Source: Rhineura floridana
Lineage: Eukaryota > Chordata > Lepidosauria > Squamata > Rhineuridae
Direction: 5' to 3'
Assembly (NCBI RefSeq): GCF_030035675.1
Contig: NC_084487.1
Coordinates: 65,669,986 to 65,733,985 of the forward strand
Length of the DNA stretch: 64,000 nt
Shown here: piece by piece, positions 45,013-56,500 of the stretch
How positions within the stretch are numbered: position 1 is the stretch's first letter
Layout of the letters: each line of letters starts with the position of its first letter
The notes under the pieces: generated by a model
The model's input: only the letters and a program-made list of their open reading frames with translations
Told to the model about the DNA's origin: nothing
Databases searched by the model: none
Made by a program: the position numbers and the translations under genes

Positions 45013-47165
45013 TAGAGCATAAGTGGCGAAAGATGTGCTGTGAGGCTGATCGGGCACAAGTGAAACATCATAACCATGCCTACTGTGTGGCGGTGAGGGC
45101 GGCGAAGAAGGCTCACTTGTCTGCCTCTATCGCATCCTCAAGTAGCCGTCCAGTGGAGCTTTTCCGTATTGTCAGGGGTCTGTTGACATCAACTCCAGGA
45201 AATGAAGTCTTAGACCCTTCGGAGGCCCACTGTGAATTGTTTGCAAGGCACTTTGAGGTCAAAGTTGCTCCCCTCCGTAGCAGTCTTGATGCCCCATCCA
45301 CATCTACTGTAGTCCCCAATGAGGTGTCCAGTGCAACGTCTGCTGCAACTTCTTGGGAATGGTTTCAGTTGATGCGGCCTGATGACGTGGACAAGGTGCT
45401 TGCGATGATGTGGCCAGCAACGTGTCTGCTTGACCCTTGCCCTTCTTGGCTTATTAAAGCATGTCAAGAGGGTCTGACCGAGTGGATCCAGGGTGTGGTC
45501 AACGCATCATTGCGGGAGGGAGTGGTTCCAGCTGCCTTGAAAAAGACAGAGATCTGACCACTCCTGAAAAAGCCCGCCCTGGACCCATTGGTTTGTGACA
45601 ACTACCGACCGGTTGCAAATACCCCCTTCCTGGGGAAGGTGATTGAGAGGGTTGTGGCGCAGCAACTGCAAGTACTCTTGGATGAAACAGATTATCTTGA
45701 CCCATCCCAGTCTGGGTTCAGGCCTGGTTATGGGACTGAATTGGCCTTGGTTGCCCTGATGGATGACTTTTATTGGGAGAAGGACAGGGGGAGTGTGACC
45801 CTGTTATTCTTACTTGATCTCTCAGCGGCTTTTGATACCATTGACCGTGGTATCCTTCTGGGCCGACTTGGTGAGCTGGGTATTGGAGGCACTGTTTTAC
45901 AGTGGTTCCGATCCTATCTCCAGGGTCACTCTCAGTGAATAACATTAGGTGACTGTCTTTTGGTCCCCTGGCAGCTGTGCTGTGGAGTGCCGCAGGGTAC
46001 CATCTTGTCCCCCATGCTGTTTAAAATCTATATGAAGTCCTTGGGAGCAGTCATCAGGAGCTGTGGGGCGAGGTGTCAGCAGTATGCTGATGATACCCAG
46101 CTCTATTTCTCCATAACATCTGAATCAGGAGGGTGCAAGCCCTGGACCGCTGCCTGGACTTGGTGGTGAGCCCAATAAACTTGGTGGATGAGGGCCAATA
46201 AACTGAGTCTGAATCCTAGCAAGACGGAGGCGTTGTGGGTTGGTGGTTCCCGAAATTGGATAATTGGTCAGTTGCCTGCTTTGGACGGAGTTGTACTCCC
46301 TCTGCAGAAGCAAGTCTGTAGCCTGGGGGTGCTCCTGGATCCATCTTTGTCACTAGAGGCTTAGGTGACCTCAGTGGCTAGGAGTGCCCTTTACCAGCTT
46401 CGGCTGGTGAGACAGCTGCGGCCATTTCTGGACTGGGATAGCCTGGCCACTGTTGTCCATGCACTGGTAACTTACAGGCTAGATTACTGTAATGTGCTCT
46501 ATGTGGGGCTGCTCTTGAGGTTGGTCTGGAAGCTGTAGCTGGTGCAAAATGCGGCTGCGAGACTGCTCACTGGAGGAGGGTATTGCCAACATGTCACCCC
46601 GCTGCTGAAAGAATTGCACTGGCTGCCCATTTGCTACCGGGCCAAGTTCAAGGTTCTAGTTTTGGTGTACAAAGACCTATACAGCTCTGGACCAGGATAC
46701 CTGAAAGACTGTCTTACCCCTTATATGCCCAGTCGATCACTGTGCTCTGCAGGTGAGGGCCTCCTGCAGATACCATCTTATCAGGAGGTTCGTTCTGCAC
46801 AATATAGGACCTTTAGTGTGGCAGCACCTACCCTGTGGAATTCCCTCCCTTTGAATATTAGGCAGGCGCCATCTCTGCTATCTTTTGGGCGTCTCTTGAA
46901 GACTTTCCTCTTTCAACAAGCCTTTTAGGTTGAGACCTATCCCAGTCTGCATCTGTGTCAGAGTTGTTTAATATGTTTTTTAATAATGTTTTTAACCCTT
47001 TTTAAAAGTTTTTTTAAAAAATGTTTTAACGCTGTTTTGTTTTAATGTATTTTAAGATCTGTTTTTATGATGTTTTAAAGTGTTTTTAGCGCTTTGTTTG
47101 CTGCCCTGGGCTCCTGCTGGGAGGAAGGGCGGGATACAAATTAAATTAATAATAATAATAACAAA
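45013..47165 (+). mobile_element. L2 LINE, long copy: RT to 3' end
   Basis: Continues the element begun at 42690. It reads DNYRPVANTPFLGKVIERVV (about 45597), DPSQSGFRPGYGTELALVAL, LDLSAAFDTIDRGILLG (about 45820), CGVPQGTILSPMLF and QYADDTQLYFS (about 46080). The C-terminal LHWLPICYRAKFKVLVLVYK follows (about 46615), with FSVAAPTLWNSLPLNIRQ and a KTFLFQQAF end (46928). The 3'UTR ends with CTGGGCTCCTGCTGGGAGG and an AATAATAATAA tail. Several frame breaks. Confidence 0.9.
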
Positions 47166-47169
47166 TGTC

Positions 47170-47800
47170 ATAAAAGTCCAGACAGAAATTCAACAGGTAC
47201 ATATTGGTACCTGTGTGTGTGTGTGTTTGTGTAAAAGAGAACTTTTTTCTTCTATATAGAAAGCACAAGGATATCATTGGCAGGTGATGGCATGTATTTT
47301 GGTAGCCCTTGTGTTCAGGGTCCTTCTAACAAGTCCAGTATAGCTTTGGACTATAGACTCCAAAAGTTGCATTCTAAATGCTCGTTGTTATATTTTTGTG
47401 CTTTATTGTGAAATACTTTAGGTGATTAGGCTTGGCTTTCTCAACCCGATCTCGAGTCAATAAATGCATCATTAGGCAGGTCATGTTTGCACAAATGCAT
47501 TTTCAGTGTCATGACTTGAAATTAATGAGCTATTCTCAGTGAATCATAAGACAAAATTGGCCCTATTTTCAACTCTGAACAAAACTGATGTCATCTTGCA
47601 GTTACATAGTAAAAAAGAGATGGCTTGTATTTTTCAAACAAAAACAGAGACTTTTATGTGTAGAGTGCATTAGCTGACTTTTTTATCTTCAGAAATGTTA
47701 CTGCTGGTTCTTGACAATTTTTTTCTGTTTGATGGTTGTTTTTAGATATATTTTAATTTAATTTTAAGCCATTTTATCTTGATGTTGTGAGATTGGCTTA
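47170..47800. other. No recognisable feature
   Basis: A short TG run near 47212-47227. No gene or named repeat otherwise. Confidence 0.4.
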
Positions 47801-47810
47801 ACGTATACAC

Positions 47811-47945
47811 CAGCCTTTCCCAACCAGTGTGCCTCCAGATGTTGTTGGACCACAATTCCCATCTTTCCTGACCATTGGCAATGCTGGCTGAGGCTGATGG
47901 GAGTTGTAATCCAACATCTGGAGGCACACTGGTTGGGAAAGGCTG
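47811..47945. mobile_element. hAT-type MITE with intact 8-bp TSD
   Basis: It has the same ends (CAGCCTTTCCCAACC / GGTTGGGAAAGGCTG) and interior as the copy at 4926-5063. A perfect duplication GTATACAC lies at 47803-47810 and 47946-47953. Confidence 0.93.
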
Positions 47946-48059
47946 GTATACACCATGGGTCCGATCCAAAAGCCTTTTCATCTGGGAAAGAATCCAACAA
48001 ACAGAAGAAGGCATTTTTTACTAATTCCTTCTCCTTGCTGCAGGCCTCAAAATCTTCTC

Positions 48060-48190
48060 CAGATTTATTTATTTAGTTATTGTATTTGTATACCGCCCCA
48101 TAGCCGAAGCTCTCTGGGCGGTTTACAGTAACTAAAAACATTAAAAACAAATATGCAAATTTAAAACACATCTTTTAAAAACAATTTAAA
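48060..48190 (-). mobile_element. L2 3'-end fragment
   Basis: ATTTATTTATTTAGTTATTG then CCGCCCCATAGCCGAAGC and CTGGGCGGTTTACAG is the minus-strand 3'UTR found in the L2 at 18570. No coding remains. Confidence 0.75.
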
Positions 48191-48194
48191 ACAC

Positions 48195-49715
48195 AATATG
48201 GTTGGAGGGCCCTCTGGAACAATGTGTGAGGTGGCATCAGGAGGCTGCTGGGGGAGGAGAAATTAGCCAAAATATCCCCCTTCTGTTTGTTGGTCCACAA
48301 GGTATCTTGCATTTGTAGAAGGATGTGTTCCATGATCAGAAGGGCACCTTTTGATCCAACTGTTAGGAAGCAGTAAGTTAAGCACATGTTACAGTCTCAC
48401 ATTATTTAGTCTTAGGTCACCCACACTTTACCTTGGTCTTCCAGCCCTAGTCTTCTATTCCTGTAGATTGGAGTCAACACTGAAATTGAGGCACACGCCT
48501 CCTTGTTTCTCTATATGCTTTCATTTGTGTTTGAAAGAATGGCATGCATAAATAGTGAGTCTATAGGAGGAGCAAAATTGATAGATGCAGGATGTAGATG
48601 AACAGAAGACTGGTGAGAGATGGGCATTCCATCAGGTAACATACAAGTTGGCAAGACCAGCAGGAACACATGAAGGAGGCTGAGCCGCAGAAGTGTGATG
48701 GTCTTGCTGTTTGTGGGACAGGGTTGGGATGAGTTGGTGGCAAGGTTGGGGGAATTCTGGGTTGATGGTGGCAGCACCACAGGAACACATTCATCTGTGG
48801 AGCTGCTGTCACCAACCTAGAGCTCCCCCAACCTCACTGACACTCATCTCCATCCCGGGAAGTGTTCCATTATTGCCAGGAGGTCACCACAACCACCCCA
48901 TCCCCCATGTGCCACTACTGAGCAAGACTAAACATGCATAATTATTAAATGCACATAGGATTGGACTCTGTAACTCAAGATAAGCTTTGCAAGAAATTGG
49001 TTGTCAAAATTAATAATATAGTGTTTGCAAAGGCAGCAGAGCAAGGCTGATCTTGTCTTAATGCCTAAATAGTAACTTCTCTGGTTTTACTTTTGGTTAA
49101 ATATGCATAGGATTAGGCTCTGCATGGTAGCCCAAGAGCTCAAACGGAAGCAGGTCCTCCAGGAAAGGCAGGACTAGGTTCTGTAGTAACCAGTCTGCCC
49201 TTTCTTTTTTTTCTTGCATGGCAGCTAACAGCTATCTTTCACCTTTGTGACAGAAGATGAGGAGCTGTGTCATTCCGAAACCTTCCCCACTGGATGGATG
49301 CAGAAGGGGAATGATGTCACAGGAAGGACCTGTCAGACCACTGAGTGAGACAACTTGCCTCTTGCCTTTCCTAACAGTGTGTTTTGTTTTTCACACACTA
49401 AAGCAGAGGCTTTACATTGCCACTGGGGACAGAAAGACCACCAGTGCCCAAGAAGAAGCACCATGAGCAGGGTCCAAAAGAGCTGCATCACCATAATAAC
49501 CTCCACCACCATGGGTATGTGCTGACTGTCACTATTTTTTTGCAGGAGGAATTCAAGTGCATACTGGAACTTTAGGTTTGTACAATTAAAGTGGATTCAG
49601 GCACTCTGATGCCTTAGCACAGGAAGTCCATTTACCAAAAAAAAAGAGGATATTTTGCAGATTAGAAAGTGATGAGGAAATGCATTGAAAAGTGTGGGAT
49701 GAACGAATGACTAAT
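48195..49715. other. No recognisable gene
   Basis: Open frames on both strands at 48510-48940 are short and show no domain. A dispersed motif fragment lies near 48945-48970. No RNA gene seen. Confidence 0.35.
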
Positions 49716-49718
49716 GGG

Positions 49719-50225
49719 CAGTGGTGTATTGGCAAATTCAGAAGTGCAGGGTCCCTTCATGATAGTCATACCACGCCCCCTCACAGCCATGCCTCCAGAA
49801 TTCATCGTCTCTTTTGCAATTGCAGAATTATAGAACCAGAATAAAACCACTGTGTACATAAGCTTTCCCCTGCTCAGTCTCTCTCTATGGCGGCTAAACA
49901 TTGCCAGAAATGTTTTGATTTTAAGAATTATGATATAAAACCAAGTCTGGGACTAGGGTTTAGGAGACCAAGGTACTTTGCCATGAAGCTCACTTCTTTC
50001 TTACCCTAGGAGCCCATTGGCATAGAGGGGGAGGCCTGTGTTAGCTTCTGAGAAGAGTCTGTTTGGTTCCAATCAGCATGAAAACACAACGGTGTTAGCC
50101 AAATGAGAAGAGTTGTTAGCCAAGTGGCTAGCACGCTCCCCTTTTATGCTGATTGGCTTGTATATAGGGACTTTGTTAGGACCCTGCTCCCAAAAAGTAT
50201 GGGGTTTGTGACCCCAGATGACTAT
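49719..50225. mobile_element. Non-autonomous DNA transposon, family C
   Basis: The left end GGCAGTGGTGTATTGGCAAA and the right end TGTGACCCCAGATGACTA align with 1017-1427. Shared interior blocks include AGAAGTGCAGGGTCCCTTCA, CCAATCAGCATGAAA and TGCTGATTGGCTTGTATA. An extra insertion lies near 49800-49985. Confidence 0.55.
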
Positions 50226-50229
50226 CCCC

Positions 50230-52470
50230 TTGCTAATAGAAAGACATAAAAACATCCTGCAAGCAAATCAGGATGAATGCAGAATAAATGCTCCTTGTTA
50301 TATAACCACCCACCAAACAAATCAGAATTAATGCTCAACAAAGCCTGGAAATAAACTAAGCTTCATGTAAGTTTTGTGCAAGCAGATCAGGATGAATGCT
50401 CAATAAACAGGCCATCTGGAGAGCTCCCAATTTTTATTGGAGCCTGTCTGCCCAAGACCCAGCTGTCCAATAGCATTCTATATAAGTCTTTAGTTGAATT
50501 CTTTCCACTTTTAATTTTGACATTTCCGCCTTTGGTTGTATGGCACATGTCAGAACAGGAAAAGCAAGCAGAGGTATTGAGAAACAGTTTGATTTGTATT
50601 GTATGCTAGCTGAGAGGCCAAGTTGTTTTCCTTTGAAACAGAAGCATCTGACCACCTTAGGAAAGGACAAACTCTTCTCACACATATTTAAATGCTCTCA
50701 AAGGAGAATGTGAAGGTGAAACAGTTAACAGCAGAAATCTGCAGCCTTATTGTCAAAAATATATATTGCCTGGCTGGAATGTGTCCTTGACTATAATAAT
50801 GCCTCTTGCTACTAGTTAGGATGTAGAGGGGTGTGTGTGTGTGTAAACATCTGACTTTTGTATGGCTGGAATGTAGCCTGTTGTACAAAGGTAAGAGCCG
50901 CATCTATTGTTCCATCCACTTTTGACTCGCATGTGGCACCTGGAAGATTCCCTACAAGGAAATGCGGCCCTCAGACTGATAAAGATTCCTCACCCCAGGT
51001 TAAGGTAAAAATCCCACAAGTACCACACCCTAAAATCACATGAGACAGTCACGTGAGGATGTTGCACAATTTTTTCACGTTGATGTTAGCACAAATCAGT
51101 TTTTCAGAAGATTTACATGGATCATGGCAAGAGGGTATCCATCACTGAGTGTGTCATCCTCATGGGTGCTTTTTCAGAAACCAGTTCAGCAGTGTCTAGA
51201 TGCCTCTTTGTTGTCATACTGCTCAATTCCAGCTCATGACCCATGACAAAAAAAGGTACACATGACTAGCTTCTTTTGATATGGGGTGTGTTTGACAATG
51301 CATCTCTCTCTTTGTTGCTCATACTTATGAGAGCCTTGTTGCTGAAAGCTGCTAGTTATCTTTGTGCCTCCTTATGCAGTTTTCTCAAGAGTCATGAACC
51401 AATACTTGGTGAGCAAACCATTTTATTAAAACATTATCTTGAAATACCTTTAAATGTCTGTATAACTGTATGCATGATGGAAAATGGGATATAAAGAAGG
51501 AGCTGCATCAGTGAGCTAGATGCGTAAGAAAAACACTATAATGTTAAGAAGATGATACAAGTGCTTTCTGAAAGTTTTGTCAAACTTGTAGGAAGTACAC
51601 AACTGAACACTTTGAGACTGTGAAAAACCTGATTAACGAGCCATGCAACTGCAATAGGGTGAATGTACTTGCAGGCTCACCATAATGCTCAGAGAACCAC
51701 ACCGTTTTCATGACTCAGAAAATGATCAACATGCATTCTTAGTTCAGCTGCCCCAGTGTAGACAGGAAGCAGAATTTAGCCAGTACTAATACCCTAAGCC
51801 CTTGCTCTAACACTGAATGTTAGGAAGTATATTAAAATGTTACTCTTAAAAACAAGATTAGAAACAGATCAACAATTAAGCCCAAGTTGCTGTGGGAAAG
51901 CGTCTACAATACTACAAGATCTGTGAAGAATTGGTGATATGTAGGCCTGTGTGAGTAACACCCCAGAGACTAAAATTTCTAGATAGACCATATGGTTTAG
52001 ACAAGTAAACCAGATGGTTTTATTTAGGCATGCAAAGTTCACTTCTAATGAGGTTCTGTAAACAGCCCTTGCACACATAATGTAAAAGACATTGATGCAT
52101 TTTAATTGTGAGAGAGCAACAGTTGTGAGCTGTTCCTTAACATTTGAAATGTGATTTATTATTTAAGTTGATGAAATTTGTTTTATTGTTGAAACTGCCT
52201 ATGAGGTTGCTATTGAAAAGTAGTAAATAATTCAACAAGCCTGTATTCAACAGACGTAGAACAAAGAAACAAAAAGAGTAACAAAAGGAAGGAAAGATAG
52301 GCAAAAAACAAACTATTAACTGTCTTTATTGACTCTAGAGACCACCATGCCATGGCTGCTCATGTGTGTAGAAGACATTAAGATATTTGACTGGCAAGCA
52401 TGCAACTGTGGGAGCAGCAGCAATTTTACCATTAAGAGAAAGTCTGGAGTGGGTATAATGCACAGAAGAT
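50230..52470. other. No recognisable gene
   Basis: A MITE-like fragment lies at 50890-50995 (AGCCGCATCTATTG, GCGGCCCTCAGACTG). A repeated AATCAGGATGAATGC block occurs three times at 50267-50400 (CAAACAAATCAGAATTAATG and similar), a small degenerate direct repeat. Otherwise nothing I can name. Confidence 0.35.
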
Positions 52471-52479
52471 GATTATACT

Positions 52480-53112
52480 TGTCAGGCCCAGGATGTGACT
52501 CAGGAACCAGACCAACGATTGTAGTTAATTCGTGTTTTATTAGGGTAATGTCCAAACAAAGACTGCGTTTTCTCATGAATCAATACAGGGATACAGGTCC
52601 TGCGGCATTGGGAGAAAGTTGACAGAGCAAGGGACTTCTTCCCGCCTGTTCTTTAAGAAGGGGCCAAACGGGCGCGCAATCTTTCGCTCCTCCTTAACTG
52701 CCCCTCAGGTACTGCCCGCCTTCCCCCCCTTCTCTCCTGTCTTTTCAGCTGTCTGCGTGTGCACGGTGAGGGAGGAAGCATCACCCCCTCCTCTTCTGAA
52801 GTTTCCGATTCCAGGATGGGTGATAGGGGAGGAGCTGATGGTAAACTGCCTCCCCGCTTTTCGGCTGTGAGCAGCCCTCCCTCTTCCCCCTCTTGCTCTG
52901 AGCCTGAAAGAGGGGGAGGCGTGAGAATGTCCAGGGAGGGCTCAGGCTCCCCGTTGCTAAGCGACCTTATCACTGGCAGTTCCTCTGTTTCGTCTTCGCT
53001 CCAAAGGGGGGAAGTTCCTCCCCCTTCCCTCTGCCATCCATCCGAATACTCTTCTCCCAACTCTCCGGGATCCAGCTCCCCAGGATTGGGACCCCAGCTC
53101 TGCCTTCCGACA
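52480..53112 (-). repeat. Gypsy 3' LTR
   Basis: 633 bases, same length and ends as the LTR at 59443-60075. Open frames across it on either strand have no recognised coding content. Confidence 0.93.
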
Positions 53113-53127
53113 CCATCCCCCCTCCCA

Positions 53128-53286
53128 GGCTGTGCCCCCCTCCCCTTGTCTGGCTTGGGACGGTGGGGAAAACGTTGATGGAAAAGTTTTACCAATTCTG
53201 GAGCATGCACATCAGCTGCATCTTCCCATGATCTGTCAGCCACCCCATAGCCTTTCCAGTGAATCAAGTACTGCAGCTTGTGGCGT
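53128..53286 (-). mobile_element. Gypsy integrase chromodomain (distal part)
   Basis: The minus strand reads YLIHWKGYG and then RSWEDAADVHAPELV, the conserved second half of a chromodomain. Such domains are carried by chromovirus integrases, where they target insertion to modified histones. The half-L1 inserted at 53300-55168 separates it from the rest of integrase. Confidence 0.85.
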
Positions 53287-53299
53287 CTGATCCTGGAAT

Positions 53300-55168
53300 A
53301 TTTTTTTTTCAATTAATTTTTATTCCAATTTTCAAAACCAAAACAATACAAAAAGAAAACAACACAAATCAATAACTAGTACAATACAAAAAGAAATATA
53401 TATATATATATATATAAAAAAGAAAAAAGAATATTGACTTCCGATTTGTCATAGTTCAGCTATAAATCTATAATATATAACAAACCTATCTCTTAATAGA
53501 TTATAAAATCACCTTCCTCCAACGGTTATCTTAGTTGGTTTCAAATCTCATTAACATCATATCATTTTAATCTTCCACAAAAAGTCGAAGAGAAGTTTCC
53601 AATCCTTGAGATATATGTCAATCAATTTTTTTTCTAAATAAACATGCCAATTAATCCAACTCATCAAATCTACTAAGTCCAGTAATTTTAAATCACTCTT
53701 CTGTCATTATCCATATTGGGTCCATCTTCCATCTTCCATCTTTACGCACCCAAAAATCTTGCTGTCATAGTCATATAATAAAAGTCTGATAGGAATTTCC
53801 TCCATCACAGATATTTTCTTGCCATCAAATCCAAACGTATCACTGAAGTATTGTTGCAAAGCCGCATCTCTGTTCCTCTTTTCCACATGATACACTAGTA
53901 CATCTCTTGAAGGTTTTTCCATTGACACAAAACAGGGATTAATTCTGTTAACTTTCTCCATTTCAAGTTCCATCAAATCTTTCCAGTCCAAGAATTTTCT
54001 TGAACCGATAATATCTTTATCTCCAATCTCTTCAATTCCTTCAAGGACAGCGCTGAATTCCAAACTATAATATTTGTCTCCAGAATCCATCACAGCCAGG
54101 AAATCCAAATCTTTTTTCATGTCCATAATTAAGCCAATCTCCATAGTTTGAACCTTGCCTTTAATTTCTCTTTCATCCTTTTTTTGTTTTCCAGATCTAT
54201 CTTTATTCTCCTTTCTCATAGAATCCTGAGTTTCTTTCAGCTCCTGTCTCATTTCGTGAAATTCAATTCTCCACACTTGTCTATTATTTCTCAGTTCTTG
54301 TTTTATTGAGTTAATCCCATTCATTATTTTCTGAAACATGTCTAGAGATAAAGTCCCTTCTTGTACATCCATGATCTTCTTAATTGTCATTCTTAAAACC
54401 AAAGGAACAAAACTCCTTCAATTTTCAATGTCCCAAACAAAGAGCAGCTTAGTTCTTTAACCAGTTACAAAGGAGTTAATCTTTCCAGCAAACTAACGTC
54501 ACACGCTAGACAGCCCTTATCTCTTATCTGCCCAGAAGTGTAAGAACGGCTTTAGTTCACAGCGTCGAAATAGCTAGTAGCAGAGAGAATGAGCAGATTC
54601 GTCAAAAAAAAAGTAGATCAAGAAAAATAGTCCCAGCCAGTAAATCAAAAAGATTTCTTATCTCTTCCAATCAGAAATCTCTCGTCCGTTTAATCTTTAG
54701 ATGCTATTTTCCATGTCAGCTTTTTGCTATAAAAAAAGATACGCTATTTATATTTTCTTCCCCCTTAGTTCCGTGAATAAAAAAAGGAAAGTCTTACCTC
54801 ACCTAGGTTATCTCAATTGCTGTTACTTTGACAAATCTCTTTAGCTGTATAGATAAGAAAATGATGAATGTAGACAGGAGGATGTTTGCCTGTTAATCCG
54901 TATAAAAAAACGGGTCACTTATCCAGCTGAGCTAGCATAAAAATCCTCGCTCTGTCTGGGCTGCTGGAAGACAGACAATTCTGACGAATTCCAGACTCCA
55001 ACAATCAAAACAAAGCTATGTAGGAGATCTCACGTTTCTTCTTTAACCGGAAGAAATTATTCCCAGTCAGAAAAGAGCCTTCTGACTGAATTTAACCTGG
55101 ATAAGTTTCATCCAAGACGGGAGCCCGTCTCAGAGGCAGCACAGGCGGAGGGATCCTCCTGGGAAGTC
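53300..55168 (-). mobile_element. Half-L1 (HAL1-like) retroelement, complete copy 2, inserted in Gypsy
   Basis: A 1,869-base unit flanked by a 13-base duplication CTGATCCTGGAAT (53287-53299 and 55169-55181). It ends, on the minus strand, in A-rich sequence at 53300-53320. The 5' end (ACTTCC near 55168, then GAGACGGGCTCC) aligns with copy 1. One ORF1-like frame lies at 53707-54390. Downstream, 53583-53645 reads EKKLIDIYLKDWKLLFDFLW, an L1 ORF2 C-terminus. No reverse transcriptase. It inserted after the Gypsy element and so is younger than it. Confidence 0.87.
53707..54390 (-). CDS. L1 ORF1p-like protein of half-L1 copy 2
   Basis: An open frame of 227 codons starting MTIKK. Residues about 10-110 are charged with heptad-like spacing (FHEMRQELKETQDSMRKENK), fitting a coiled coil. 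Residues about 120-215 read YYSLEFSAVLEGIEEIGDKD, then KVNRINPCFVSMEKPSRDVL, KRNRDAALQQYFSDTFGF and IPIRLLLYDYDSKIFGC. The order matches the RRM and C-terminal domain of L1 ORF1p. It lacks the tandem 26-residue repeats of copy 1, so it probably shows the ancestral form. The frame is intact, consistent with recent mobility. Confidence 0.75.
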   Translation of the reverse strand: MTIKKIMDVQEGTLSLDMFQKIMNGINSIKQELRNNRQVWRIEFHEMRQELKETQDSMRKENKDRSGKQKKDEREIKGKVQTMEIGLIMDMKKDLDFLAVMDSGDKYYSLEFSAVLEGIEEIGDKDIIGSRKFLDWKDLMELEMEKVNRINPCFVSMEKPSRDVLVYHVEKRNRDAALQQYFSDTFGFDGKKISVMEEIPIRLLLYDYDSKIFGCVKMEDGRWTQYG

Positions 55169-55181
55169 CTGATCCTGGAAT

Positions 55182-56500
55182 CTAAGATCTCCTCAACTTC
55201 AAACTCAAGCTGCTCATTTACCAGGAGTGGAGCTCCGGGAGGTTCCTCCGGCTGTAACTCACTGGGAGGGGCGGCTTTCGTTAAGAGGGATCGATGGAAC
55301 ACAGGATGTATTTTAAACGTGTCAGGCAGCTTCAGTCGGTACGCCACGGGATTGATTTGAGTTTCTATTTCGAAAGGACCCACCCTCTTGTCTTGTAATT
55401 TTCTACATTTGCCCGGCATCTGGAGGAAGCGGGTGGACAGCCATACCTGGTCTCCCGGTTGAAGGGGGGGGCTCCTTCCTGTGCAGGTCAGCAACTCGCT
55501 TGTACTCCGTTTTGGCTTCGTTTAACTGCTGTTTCAGTGTCTGTTGCGCCGCTTGCAATTCCTTAAGGAAGTTCTCAGCTGCCGGTACCGGCATTCCTTC
55601 TGAGCTGCTTGGAAAGACTTTAGGATGGAATCCATAATTAGCGAAGAACGGGGTTTGTTGAGTGCTGGAGTGCAGAGAATTGTTGTAGGCGAACTCTGCA
55701 AAATGCAAATATGATACCCAGTCAGTCTGTTGATAGGACACATAACTTCGTAAATATCTTTCCAAAACGGCGTTCAAGCGTTCCGTCTGCCCATCTGTCT
55801 GGGGGTGATGGGCGGAGGAGAGTTTTAATTCCGTCTGCAACTGTTTCCACATTGCTCTCCAAAATTTGGCTGTGAACTGATTTCCTCAGTCTGAGACTAC
55901 GCTGTTTGGCAATCCATGCAGCCGGTAGACTTCTTTTATGAATAACTTGGCCGTTTCTTTAGCCTCTAAGGCCCCTGCACAAGGAAGAAAGTGTGCCATT
56001 TTGGTAAGTAGATCCACCACTACTAAGATGGCTGTCATTCCTTGGGACTTGGGTAGATCAGTTATAAAATCCATGGAGAGGTCCTTCCAGGGTTCGTGTG
56101 GGACAGGCAACGGCTGTAACAGTCCTGCTGGTGTCCCTGTTTGTGTTTTTGTCCGCAGACAGACAGAGCAGGACTTTACATAACTCTCAATATCCCGACG
56201 CATTTTAGGCCACCAGAAGTCCTTGGCCACGTTCTGAATGGTCTTGTAAATCCCAAAGTGTCCCGCTGTGATGGAATCATGACACTGGCATAGGATTCTG
56301 AGCCTTAATTCCCCTTCTGGCACATATCTGGCGGTTTTGAACCATAACAGTCCATTTCTCCAGTGAAAGGTTACTTCTGAGTCTTGACCTTGTCCCGCCT
56401 CCTGCTGATATTTTAGCATGTCTGCATCTTCTTGTTGTGCCTTTTTGAGTTCCTCTTCCCATGAAGGCTGGCATACTCCCAACGTTAATTTCTCTGGCGG
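55182..56500 (-). mobile_element. Gypsy integrase region
   Basis: The minus strand shows the HHCC zinc-binding region (CHDSITAGHFGIYKT... with a SCSVCLR pair, about 56160-56280) and the catalytic core start LSMDFITDLPK (about 56065). STQQTPFFANYGFHPKVF follows (about 55640), then the C-terminal GPFEIE..INPVAYRLKLP block (about 55330). Chromovirus type. Broken. Confidence 0.9.

Noticed and set aside
52759-53178. Serine/proline-rich plus-strand frame, also seen at 59722-60102
   Set aside because: It lies in and beside the Gypsy LTRs, antisense to the element, with no recognised domain. The duplication is just the two LTRs.
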